A stretch of DNA of 64,000 nucleotides from Ancylobacter lacus. GTDB lineage: Bacteria; Pseudomonadota; Alphaproteobacteria; Rhizobiales; Xanthobacteraceae. The translations under genes and the position numbers were made by a program. The stretch spans positions 1-64,000 of the forward strand of contig NZ_JAHBGE010000057.1 in NCBI RefSeq assembly GCF_018390635.1, in the 5' to 3' direction. The notes under the pieces were generated by a model. That model worked only from the letters and a program-made list of their open reading frames with translations, searched no databases and was not told the DNA's origin. Below, one piece after another: positions 8,883 through 16,001 of this stretch (positions are counted from its first letter, which is position 1; each line of letters begins with the position of its first letter).

Positions 8883-9755
8883 TCAGGCTTCGAGATGGCG
8901 CCGCGGCACGAAGCGCGGCAGCAGCCCGCCGACGGGGCCGAACAGAACCGACAGCGCGTAGCCGACGCCGGCGACGAGGATGATGGCGGGCCCGGAGGGT
9001 GCGCCGAAATGATACGACACCAGCAGGCCGACCACGCCCGACGCCGCAGCGACCAGCGTCGAGATCAGCACGATGGCGGTGAGGTCCCGCGCCCAGAAGC
9101 GGGCGGCGGCGGCGGGCAGCATCATCATGCCGACCGCGAGCAGCGTGCCGAGCGCATGGAACCCACCGACGAGGTTCAGCACGACCAGCATGAGGAAGAC
9201 GAGGTGGGACGGCGCCCCCGCCCGGCTCACCGAGCGCAGGAAGCCGGGATCGACGCACTCCAGCACCAGCGGACGCCAGAGCACGGCGAGGATGAGCATC
9301 GACACGGTGGAGATGCCGACGATCAGAAGCAGCGTGGCGTCGTCGAGCGCCAGCACCGTGCCGAACAGTACGTGCAGCAGGTCCACGTTGGAGCCGCGCA
9401 ACGACACCAGCAGAACGCCGAGCGCCAGCGAAACCAGGTAGAACGCCGCCAGAGCCGCGTCCTCCTTCATCTCCGTCGCCCGGGCCACCGCCCCGGCGCC
9501 CAGCGCTACGGTGAAGCCGGCGACGAGGCCGCCGACGGTCATCGCGAACAGGTTCAGCCCGGCGGCGAGGAAGCCCACCGCCGCCCCGGGCAGGATGGCG
9601 TGCGCCATGGCGTCACCGGTGAGGCTCATCCGCCGCAGCATCAGCAGCACGCCCACCGGGCCAGCGCCCACCGCGATCGCCAGCACCCCGACCAGGGCGC
9701 GGCGCATGAAATCGAACTCGGCGAAAGGGCCGATGAGCGCGTCATACACGGTCAT
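8883..9755 (-). CDS. aztB: Zinc ABC transporter permease
   Basis: The membrane subunit of the zinc importer, 290 residues of the ABC-3 family with about eight transmembrane segments. It contains the typical MSLTGDAMAHAILPG coupling region (about residues 40-54). The start ATG 9755 overlaps the ATPase stop by four bases (ATGA), giving translational coupling. A longer reading frame extends upstream but has no membrane character and covers the ATPase gene, so I rejected it. Confidence 0.93.
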   Translation of the reverse strand: MTVYDALIGPFAEFDFMRRALVGVLAIAVGAGPVGVLLMLRRMSLTGDAMAHAILPGAAVGFLAAGLNLFAMTVGGLVAGFTVALGAGAVARATEMKEDAALAAFYLVSLALGVLLVSLRGSNVDLLHVLFGTVLALDDATLLLIVGISTVSMLILAVLWRPLVLECVDPGFLRSVSRAGAPSHLVFLMLVVLNLVGGFHALGTLLAVGMMMLPAAAARFWARDLTAIVLISTLVAAASGVVGLLVSYHFGAPSGPAIILVAGVGYALSVLFGPVGGLLPRFVPRRHLEA

Positions 9756-10522
9756 GCCGCACGCTCCGGCGCACAGATCGCGGCGCCCTCGTCCCAGGCC
9801 TCGCACATCTGGCGGGCACGGCGGAGATTGCCGTCGGACAGCACCTCGCCCGTCGCCCCCCACGCCACCGGGGTGCGGGCGAGCAGGAGGGTGCGGGGGA
9901 AATGCCGGCGCACCAGCTCGAAATCGTGCAGCACCGCGAGCACGGTGCGCGACTCGGCGTTCCAGCGCTCGACCAGCGCCACCAGATCCGCCACGGTGGC
10001 GGCGTCCAGCGCGGTGAAGGGCTCGTCGAGCAGAATGAGCCGGGCATCCTGCAGCAGCAGCCGGGCAAAGAGCGAGCGCTGCATCTGCCCGCCGGACAGC
10101 GTGCCGATGGGCCGCATCTCGAAGCCGGCCAACCCGACGGCGGCGATGGCCTCCTCGATCCGGCGATGGTCGGCGCGCCCGACTCCGCCGAACAGGCCGG
10201 TGCGGCGCCACAGCCCCATCGAGACGAGGTCATAGACCGAAATCGGGAAGCTGCGATCGACCTCGGCGGCCTGCGGGAGATAGGCGACGTCGCGGGGCGA
10301 CAGGCCGGCCAGCTCGATGCCGCCCGAGAGCGGGCGCAGCGCGCCCATGATGCCCTTGAGCAGGGTCGACTTGCCGGCCCCGTTCGGCCCGCACACCGCG
10401 AGCATGTCACCGGCCGGCACCTCGCCATGGAGGTGATGCACCGCCGGGTGGCGGTCATAGCCGAGCGTGAGATTGCGGAAGGCCAGAACCTTGCCGCCGG
10501 AAGCCATCGGCGCCGCGCTCAC
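9752..10522 (-). CDS. aztA: Zinc ABC transporter ATP-binding protein
   Basis: A 256-residue cytoplasmic ATPase with Walker A GPNGAGKST (45-53), signature LSGGQMQRS and Walker B LILLDEPF. The start is placed at GTG 10522, which has GGGAGG six bases upstream and overlaps the stop of the His-rich gene (GTGA); the alternative ATG at 10507 lacks a ribosome site. It powers the AztB-AztC zinc importer encoded downstream. Confidence 0.92.
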   Translation of the reverse strand: MSAAPMASGGKVLAFRNLTLGYDRHPAVHHLHGEVPAGDMLAVCGPNGAGKSTLLKGIMGALRPLSGGIELAGLSPRDVAYLPQAAEVDRSFPISVYDLVSMGLWRRTGLFGGVGRADHRRIEEAIAAVGLAGFEMRPIGTLSGGQMQRSLFARLLLQDARLILLDEPFTALDAATVADLVALVERWNAESRTVLAVLHDFELVRRHFPRTLLLARTPVAWGATGEVLSDGNLRRARQMCEAWDEGAAICAPERAA

Positions 10523-10878
10523 GAGCTGCCTCCCGCGATAACCCAGAGGGCCGCCGCCCAGAGCAGCCCGGCCAGCGGCACCACGATGGCGAGGCGCTGC
10601 CACACCGCCAGCCGCAGCAGCGAGGCACCCGGCACCACCGGCCGCCGCGCCGTATGGGCGTGACCGCCCGGATGGCCCGCGGCATGGGTGCGGGCGGGAG
10701 CATGAGCGTCATGAGAATGCGCCGCGTGGCCGTGCGTCGTATGGCCGTGGTCCCTGTGATCATGGCCGCCGGCGGGGTGGGCCGCGCCAGGACCGTGCCC
10801 GGCATGGGACGCGCCCGATGGAACCGGACCTGTTTCGGCGGCGCTGGAGGCAGGGCGGGGGTGGCGAGCAGCGAGCAT
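10519..10878 (-). CDS. His-rich small membrane protein of the zinc operon
   Basis: A 119-residue product, first gene of the zinc operon. Its central segment (about residues 26-78) is dominated by GHDHRDHGH-type and AHSHDAHAP-type His repeats. A single hydrophobic segment (RLAIVVPLAGLLWAAALWVI) sits at the C-terminus, so the His-rich part is probably tethered to the membrane. Its stop overlaps the GTG of aztA by three bases, strong evidence that it is translated. I do not recognise a named family. A role in capturing or buffering zinc beside the importer is inference. Confidence 0.7.
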   Translation of the reverse strand: MLAARHPRPASSAAETGPVPSGASHAGHGPGAAHPAGGHDHRDHGHTTHGHAAHSHDAHAPARTHAAGHPGGHAHTARRPVVPGASLLRLAVWQRLAIVVPLAGLLWAAALWVIAGGSS

Positions 10879-10886
10879 GGCGCTTC

Positions 10887-10939
10887 TGATACATCATATC
10901 GGAAAGCCCTGTCCATCCCGAAAATGAGACTTTGTATCA
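10887..10939. promoter_or_regulatory. Candidate metal-regulator site(s) of the zinc operon
   Basis: In an AT-richer patch between the zinc operon and ppa, GATACATCATATC (10888-10900) is a near-palindrome with perfect GATA/TATC arms, 10 bases upstream of the His-rich gene's ATG. A second half, TGTATCA (10933-10939), forms an inverted TGATAC/GTATCA pair with it. Location fits a Zur-type operator; the sequence is only weakly like published alphaproteobacterial Zur boxes. Confidence 0.35.
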
Positions 10940-11070
10940 CCTTGCCGCTGCGAGAGCCGCCCGCGCGTTACAATTGTCGCATTGCACCATCTCGACGCCG
11001 CGCCTTCGGCGACCTATAGGAGACGCCTCTTTTGCCGGATGAGCCGGCACGCCGATCGGGAGCCTTCCTC

Positions 11071-11601
11071 ATGGACATTTCGCGCATTTCGGCCGGACCG
11101 AACCCGCCGGACGAGATCCACGCCTTCATCGAGATTCCGGCCGGTGGCGCGCCGGTGAAGTACGAGCTGGACAAGGAATCCGGCGCGCTGTTCGTCGACC
11201 GCTTCCTGCACACGCCGATGTTCTACCCCGGCAATTACGGCTTCATCCCCCAGAGCCTGGGCGACGATGGCGACCCGCTCGACGTAATCGTGATTTCGCC
11301 CATCCCGGTGCTGGCCGGTTCCGTCATCGCCTGCCGTCCGGTCGGCGTGCTGATGATGACCGACGAGAAGGGCGGCGACGAGAAGATCCTCGCGGTGCCG
11401 GCGAACTCGGTCTACCCCTACCACTCCAAGATCAACACCTATGCCGACCTGCCGCCGCTGATCGTGGAGCAGGTCGCCCACTTCTTCACCCACTACAAGG
11501 ATCTGGAGAAGGGCAAGAAGGTCACCGTGGCCGACTGGGCCCCGACCGAGATGGCCAAGGAAGTGATCCGCAAGGCCATCGCCGCCGCCTCGGCGAAGTG
11601 A
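11071..11601 (+). CDS. ppa: Inorganic pyrophosphatase
   Basis: Hydrolyses pyrophosphate to phosphate, pulling biosynthetic reactions forward in the cytoplasm. The 176-residue product is a full-length family I enzyme with EIPAGGAPVKYELDK near the N-terminus and the signature DDGDPLDVIVI (metal-binding aspartates). ATG 11071 is chosen because MDISRISAGPNPP matches the family's N-terminus; an in-frame TTG at 11032 would add 13 residues. A terminator follows. Confidence 0.96.
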   Translation: MDISRISAGPNPPDEIHAFIEIPAGGAPVKYELDKESGALFVDRFLHTPMFYPGNYGFIPQSLGDDGDPLDVIVISPIPVLAGSVIACRPVGVLMMTDEKGGDEKILAVPANSVYPYHSKINTYADLPPLIVEQVAHFFTHYKDLEKGKKVTVADWAPTEMAKEVIRKAIAAASAK

Positions 11602-11669
11602 GCCCCGCGGTAAAGCCGCAGCGGACACCCACCTGAACCGCCCATTGCCGGACGGTTCCGACAGACAAC

Positions 11670-11705
11670 AAGGGCCGCCCGCCACGTGCGAGGCGGCCCT
11701 TGGCA
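11670..11705 (+). terminator. Terminator after ppa
   Basis: AAGGGCCGCC (11670-11679) pairs with GGCGGCCCTT (11692-11701) in a 10-bp perfect stem with a 12-base loop. A short T-rich run (GGCATTTTC) follows. It separates ppa from the phosphoribosyltransferase gene. Confidence 0.75.
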
Positions 11706-11748
11706 TTTTCATTGCTGGACGCCGGCACCACCCGTGTCGGAGTTCCTC

Positions 11749-12468
11749 ATGCCCCTCGCTTTCCCGAATCGCGGCAGCTACCGCGACCGCATCATTCCCG
11801 CCGCCGAGCTGAGCGAGGTCGGCCCGCCACCCTACGGCAACACCTACCCGGTCAAGCTGCCGGACGGCGACTGGGCCGAGCTTCCCTTCCTCGCGCTACC
11901 GCCCGATTTCGATACGGCGATTGCCTATCTCTGCATCACCGAGAATTCCTTCGCGCTGGAAGACCGGCTGTCCTCCGCCATGGCCGAGCAGGTGCGCGAC
12001 CTCGCTCCCGAGGTAGTGGTGGGCATGCCGACCCTCGGCATGGTGCTCGCCGCCTCGGTGGCGAAGAAGCTCGGCCACGCCCATTACGTACCGCTCAGCT
12101 ATTCCCGCAAGTTCTGGTTCGAGGACGAGCTGTCCATACCGGTCATCTCCATCACCAGCCCGCTCAAGCCGAAGACGGTCTTCATCGACCCCCGGCTGCT
12201 GGAGCGGCTGGAGGGCCGCCGCGTGCTGCTGGTGGAGGATGTGATCTCGACCGGCGGCACCGTCTCCGCCGAGCTGGAGCTGATGCGGCGGATCGGCGCC
12301 AATGTCGTGGGGGTTTCCACCGCCATCAAGGAAACCCGGGTCTGGGAGAAGACCCTTGGCGCCATCGACCCGGCGTGGCCCGGGCTGGTGCGGGCGCCAA
12401 TCGGCTGCCCGCTGTTCCGTAAGGGCGAGGGCGGCTGGTATCCCGACTGGTCGACCCTGCCGGCCTGA
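11749..12468 (+). CDS. Phosphoribosyltransferase-family protein
   Basis: A 239-residue type I phosphoribosyltransferase-fold protein with the PRPP-binding signature VLLVEDVISTGGT (159-171). The hood and substrate region (VGMPTLGMVLAASVAKKLG, about 91-109) resembles purine/pyrimidine salvage enzymes of the adenine/xanthine/orotate group, but I cannot assign the base. ATG 11749 begins MPLAFPNRGSYRD; upstream codons overlap the ppa terminator. The N-terminal extension of about 60 residues is longer than in apt. Confidence 0.8.
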   Translation: MPLAFPNRGSYRDRIIPAAELSEVGPPPYGNTYPVKLPDGDWAELPFLALPPDFDTAIAYLCITENSFALEDRLSSAMAEQVRDLAPEVVVGMPTLGMVLAASVAKKLGHAHYVPLSYSRKFWFEDELSIPVISITSPLKPKTVFIDPRLLERLEGRRVLLVEDVISTGGTVSAELELMRRIGANVVGVSTAIKETRVWEKTLGAIDPAWPGLVRAPIGCPLFRKGEGGWYPDWSTLPA

Positions 12469-12481
12469 AGCGCCGGCCTCA

Positions 12482-12527
12482 CGCCCCGGCAGCGCCTCCC
12501 GGACGTGCTGGCGGCACCGCCGGGGCG
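12482..12527. terminator. Hairpin between convergent genes
   Basis: CGCCCCGGC (12482-12490) and GCCGGGGCG (12519-12527) form a 9-bp stem in the 68-base gap between genes ending at 12468 (+) and 12537 (-). There is no U tract. Confidence 0.4.
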
Positions 12528-12536
12528 CCGCCGGCT

Positions 12537-13556
12537 TCAGCCGGAAAAGCCCATGCCCGCCAGCGCCGCCTCCAGCGCGGCGGTGAGCAGCACGCCCTCG
12601 CGGGCGGCGCGGGCGCGGTTGCCGAGGCGCCGGGTGCCGGGCAGCCGGGCGCCCGGCTCGTTCTCGATGGCATGGGCCAGCCGTTCGAGGTGGTCGAGAT
12701 AGGCCGGCCCCGCGGCACGGCCGGGGTCGATGGCGATGAGGACCTGTCCGACCGCGGCTGGCGGGCCCTCGCCGTCGAAGAAGCTCGGCGTGTCGAAGGA
12801 GAAGGTCGAGGCGGTGAGCGCCGCGGAGATCACCTCGATGACGAAAGCCAGCGCCGTACCCTTGGCCTCGCCCATCGGCACCATGGTGCCGGCGAGCCCG
12901 GCCTTGGCGTCGGTGGTGGGGTTGCCGTGGCGGTCCAGCGCCCAGCCCTCGGGAATCGATTCGCCGCGCTGGGCCGCCGCCAGCACATTGCCGCGCGCGA
13001 CCTTGGCGACCGAGAGGTCGACCACGGCGGGCGGCCGGTCCTTCAGCGGCGTCGCGAAGGCGAGCGGGTTGGTGCCGAACAGCGCCCGCCGCCCGCCCCA
13101 CGGCGCGATCGAGGCCGAGGCATTGGCGAAGGCCAGCGCCACCAGCCCCCGTTCGGCCAGCCGCTCCGCCGGATGGCCGGCCACGCCGAAATGGCTGGAG
13201 CGGCGCAGGCCGCAAAAGGCGATGCCGGTCTCGCGGGCGAGACTCTCCAGCGCCGGGAGGGCGAGATCGATGGCGGGATAGGCAAAGCCGTTGCCGGCGT
13301 CGACGCCGAGTATGGCCGGCGCCAGCCGCCGCAGCGTCGGCCGGGCGTGACCGTCGATCTTGCCCGCCGCCGCCATGGCGGCATAGCTCGGCAGCCGGGC
13401 GAGGCCGTGGCTGGCGAGCCCGTCCGCCTCGGCATTCACCAGCGCAGCGGCGGTGCCGGCGGCATTGGCGGGCGCGGTGCCGAAGCGCTCCAGCACCTGT
13501 GCGGCATAGGACCGGGCCTCGTCGAGGGAGAGGCGGCGCCCTTCCGGGGCGCTCAC
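12537..13556 (-). CDS. Ldh-family (malate/lactate/ureidoglycolate) dehydrogenase
   Basis: A 339-residue NAD(P)-dependent dehydrogenase of the Ldh_2 family, which oxidises 2-hydroxy acids such as malate, sulfolactate or ureidoglycolate, or reduces cyclic imines. The family SHG motif is in ADGLASHGLARLPSY, and RSSHFGVAG and GTNPLAFATP are characteristic nucleotide- and substrate-binding blocks. Start GTG 13556 overlaps the creatininase stop (GTGA). The coupled creatininase gene and nearby amidohydrolase suggest the substrate is a ring-opened nitrogen compound; this is inference. Confidence 0.82.
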   Translation of the reverse strand: MSAPEGRRLSLDEARSYAAQVLERFGTAPANAAGTAAALVNAEADGLASHGLARLPSYAAMAAAGKIDGHARPTLRRLAPAILGVDAGNGFAYPAIDLALPALESLARETGIAFCGLRRSSHFGVAGHPAERLAERGLVALAFANASASIAPWGGRRALFGTNPLAFATPLKDRPPAVVDLSVAKVARGNVLAAAQRGESIPEGWALDRHGNPTTDAKAGLAGTMVPMGEAKGTALAFVIEVISAALTASTFSFDTPSFFDGEGPPAAVGQVLIAIDPGRAAGPAYLDHLERLAHAIENEPGARLPGTRRLGNRARAAREGVLLTAALEAALAGMGFSG

Positions 13557-14383
13557 GCGCCGGCCCCCGGGCCGGTGGCACCCAGCGGCCCGCCCGGAAG
13601 CCGGGCGAGATCGAAGCGGTGCACGTCGTCCAGCAAGGCGATGAAGGCGCGGGCGCCGAAGGCAAGGCACGCCTCGCCCTTGGCCGGCGTCGCCTCGGTG
13701 GCGTCGCCCATGGCGCCGGTGGGCTGGATGTCCTGCGCCATCCAGCCGAAGCCGGCGGGGGTGCCGGCGCGCAGATAGGCGAATTCCTGCTCCATGCCCA
13801 GCGTCGCCGGCGCGAAGTCGGCGATCGCCTCCTCCCGCACCACGTCGGGACGGGCGGCCATGATCAGCGAGGTTTCAATGCCGCCGGCATGAATGCCGTG
13901 CTGGCGCTCGCGGGTGCTGAACAGTTCGTCGGGATAGCCGAAACGGTGCCACGAGATGGTCACCGCCAGCATGCCGAGCCGGGCCCGCAGGTCGCGGGCG
14001 ACGATGTCGATGATCGAGACGTTGCCGCCATGGGAATTGACGAACACGATCTTGCGCACCCCGGCACGGTGGACGCTCTCGCCGATCTCTGTCCAGGCCC
14101 GGATCACGGTTTCGGCCGACAGCGTCAGCGTGCCGGGAAAGTCGATGTGCTCATTGGACTTGCCGACGCACTGCATTGGCAGGAACACCGCCGGCAGTTC
14201 CTCGGGCAACAGGCGCTGCACCGCGTCGAGATAGGCCTGGCCGATCATCACGTCGACGCCGACCGGCAAATGGGGACCATGCTGCTCCACCGCCGCCACC
14301 GGCAGCACCGCGATCCAGTTCGCGGTGTCGCCCTGGGCGAAGTCGCCCCAGCTCAGTTCCGTCCAGAAGCGTTTCGGCGGCAT
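13553..14383 (-). CDS. Creatininase-family amidohydrolase
   Basis: A 276-residue metal-dependent amidohydrolase. All family ligands are visible: VEQHGPHLPVGVD (Glu, His, Asp) near residue 31, NSHGGN near 120, and GIHAGGIETS (His/Glu) near 165. Family members open cyclic amides (creatinine, N-formyl intermediates of riboflavin/deazaflavin synthesis). ATG 14383 has AGGAA about ten bases upstream; an in-frame ATG at 14446 lacks a ribosome site. It is translationally coupled to the Ldh gene downstream. Confidence 0.85.
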   Translation of the reverse strand: MPPKRFWTELSWGDFAQGDTANWIAVLPVAAVEQHGPHLPVGVDVMIGQAYLDAVQRLLPEELPAVFLPMQCVGKSNEHIDFPGTLTLSAETVIRAWTEIGESVHRAGVRKIVFVNSHGGNVSIIDIVARDLRARLGMLAVTISWHRFGYPDELFSTRERQHGIHAGGIETSLIMAARPDVVREEAIADFAPATLGMEQEFAYLRAGTPAGFGWMAQDIQPTGAMGDATEATPAKGEACLAFGARAFIALLDDVHRFDLARLPGGPLGATGPGAGA

Positions 14384-14514
14384 GTGCGTTCCTGTTCCGC
14401 GCCGCCGCTGAGCCGGGGCGGCGCTCGTCTCGTTCGGTTCCGTCATAGAAGCAGGGCACGGCGGGCGACAAGCCCGATCGGCGTCCGGCGGCCCTGCCGC
14501 GTGCCTCACCCCCC

Positions 14515-14898
14515 TCAGCGGGCGGCCAGCGCCTCGATCTCCACCTTGAACTCGGGGCGAGTGAAGCCGGAAACGATCATCAGGGTGGAGGCCGGCGGCG
14601 GATCGGCGACGAAACGGTCGCGCGCGGCCATGTAGCCGGCCATATGGGCGCGGTCGGTGACATAGGCGTTGAGGCGCACGATGTCGGCCGGAATCATGCC
14701 GGCTTCGGCAAGGCAGGCGGCGATGGCGCGGAAGCAGATGTCGGCCTGAGCCTCGGCCCCCTCCGGCACGGCGTCGTCCGGTGCGATGCCGAGCTGGCCG
14801 GAAACCAGCAGCAGGCGGGCGCCGGGCGGAACCTCCACGGCGTGGCTGTAGCGGGCGAAGGGAGCGCGGACGGCGGAGGGGACGAGATGGCGCAGCAT
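14515..14898 (-). CDS. Rid-family protein lacking the catalytic Arg
   Basis: A 127-residue RidA/YjgF-fold protein ending in the family block FKVEIEALA. Canonical RidA hydrolyses reactive enamine/imine intermediates using an arginine in an ARS-type motif. Here the corresponding stretch reads PPASTLMIV, so that arginine seems absent, placing it among the Rid subgroups without demonstrated imine deaminase activity. It lies 131 bases upstream of the creatininase gene on the same strand and may share its substrate pathway. Confidence 0.82.
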   Translation of the reverse strand: MLRHLVPSAVRAPFARYSHAVEVPPGARLLLVSGQLGIAPDDAVPEGAEAQADICFRAIAACLAEAGMIPADIVRLNAYVTDRAHMAGYMAARDRFVADPPPASTLMIVSGFTRPEFKVEIEALAAR

Positions 14899-15016
14899 GC
14901 AGCCAGCCTAGCCCCGCAGCCCCGGCGCGCAACCCCCCGCAGCGGCGAAAGCCTGCATGCGCTGACGGCGCAGACCGCCGCTCTCCGCCGCCGGCAGAAC
15001 CGACCCGGCGTCGAGT

Positions 15017-15805
15017 TCAGGCGCGCAGCGCCTCCCATGTCTTGCGGCCGACAATGCCATCCGCCTCCAGCCGCTGGGCGCGCTGGAAGGCGATCACCGC
15101 GAGTTCGGTGGCGGCGCCGAAATCGGTGTCGACCGCGACCGGGTAGTCCCTGGCGCGCAGCAGCCTCTGCAGTTCGCCCACCGCATCGTCGCGGGAGCCG
15201 CGGCGCAGCACCGGGGACAACCCGCCTTCCTGCGCCGCCACCACCACCGCCCGCATCTCGGCAAGCGCGGCCTTGGCCTTGCGCAGATAGGCGCCGCGCT
15301 CGTCCAGCCCGTTCTGGCCGCCATTGACGAGGCGGGTGACGGTCACGAGGTCGTCGGCGTCGGCGGCCTTGTTGATGCCGCGGCGCTTCCAGTACTCGCA
15401 GGCGATCACCAGCGACAGCACGGGCTCCGCCGCCCGCTCCGGCTCGCCCACGAGGTCGATGCCGAGCGCCTCGCCATAGGCCTTGTAATTGGCCCGCCCG
15501 GTCAGTTGCAGCAGGCCGCGCCCCTTGAAGCGCCGGCCGTCGCCCGCCTCGGTGTTGCCGAGGTCGCGGCGGCCTTCATAGGCGGCGCCGGAGGCGAATT
15601 CCTGCGTGGTGCGGAAGCCGGCGCATTCATGCGTCACCTGCCCCATGAAATGGGCGATGCGCAGCGGGGCGCCGATGTCGTAGCGCTCGAGCGTCGCGGC
15701 CAGCGCAGGCCCGATGGCGGAGATGATGGCCGCCTGCGCCTCGGCGAACTTGCCGGAAAAGCGTGGAGCAACCTTGCGGATGAATTCCGCATCGACTGGA
15801 AGCAT
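15017..15805 (-). CDS. GH19-type lysozyme/endolysin with PG-binding domain
   Basis: A 262-residue cell-wall hydrolase. The N-terminal domain (about 1-175) is a chitinase-19/lysozyme-like fold with VTHECAGF, where Glu60 is the likely catalytic acid, and the RFKGRGLLQLTGRANY block. The C-terminal PG_binding_1 domain (about 195-262) has GIVGRKTWEAL. No signal peptide is seen, as in phage endolysins that rely on holins or are released by lysis. ATG 15805 is preceded by a very strong GGGGGGAGGG site. No holin, phage structural gene or integrase is nearby, so it is a domesticated or stray gene. Confidence 0.85.
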   Translation of the reverse strand: MLPVDAEFIRKVAPRFSGKFAEAQAAIISAIGPALAATLERYDIGAPLRIAHFMGQVTHECAGFRTTQEFASGAAYEGRRDLGNTEAGDGRRFKGRGLLQLTGRANYKAYGEALGIDLVGEPERAAEPVLSLVIACEYWKRRGINKAADADDLVTVTRLVNGGQNGLDERGAYLRKAKAALAEMRAVVVAAQEGGLSPVLRRGSRDDAVGELQRLLRARDYPVAVDTDFGAATELAVIAFQRAQRLEADGIVGRKTWEALRA

Positions 15806-15864
15806 GACCCTCCCCCCGGAGACCACGGACCGCGCCATTGCCGACGACGCCACGATTGTACCCC

Positions 15865-15898
15865 GCCCCGGGGGATTCCGTAACGGAATTTCGGGGCA
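15865..15898. promoter_or_regulatory. Nested palindrome, candidate operator
   Basis: ATTCCGT-A-ACGGAAT (15875-15889) is a perfect 15-base palindrome, nested inside GCCCCG (15865-15870) and CGGGGC (15893-15898). It lies in the 196-base divergent gap between the endolysin-like gene and the NMT1-type transporter operon. A dimeric regulator such as the MarR protein encoded at 22158 is a possible ligand. Confidence 0.5.
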
Positions 15899-15944
15899 GC
15901 CGTGGACGCTTGGCAGGCCGCCGCGGACGGCATATGCATCCGCG

Positions 15945-15958
15945 TTAGGCTCGCCTAA
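15945..15958. promoter_or_regulatory. Second palindrome before the NMT1-type operon
   Basis: TTAGGC-TC-GCCTAA, 14 bases, perfect six-base arms, 44 bases upstream of the substrate-binding-protein start. Its position overlaps where a promoter would be, so it could be an operator; it does not share sequence with the palindrome at 15875. Confidence 0.4.
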
Positions 15959-16001
15959 TATGCCGCCATCCGGCCTAAGCGCTTTGCATGGGGAGACATT
16001 G

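Noticed and set aside
6846-10235. Open frame of more than 1,100 codons on the plus strand opposite the zinc operon
   Set aside because: The composition is low-complexity and antisense-like; the minus strand encodes recognisable AztA, AztB, AztC and CobW proteins.
10455-10940. Alternative minus-strand frame overlapping the His-rich gene
   Set aside because: No domain or membrane logic, and it collides with aztA; the His-rich frame is coupled to aztA by stop-start overlap.
15017-15805. Prophage remnant suggested by the endolysin-like gene
   Set aside because: No integrase, structural gene, attachment repeats or shift in composition around it.
15806-16001. TPP riboswitch upstream of the ThiY-like transporter
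   Set aside because: No CTGAGA-type thi box; only palindromes suited to protein binding.
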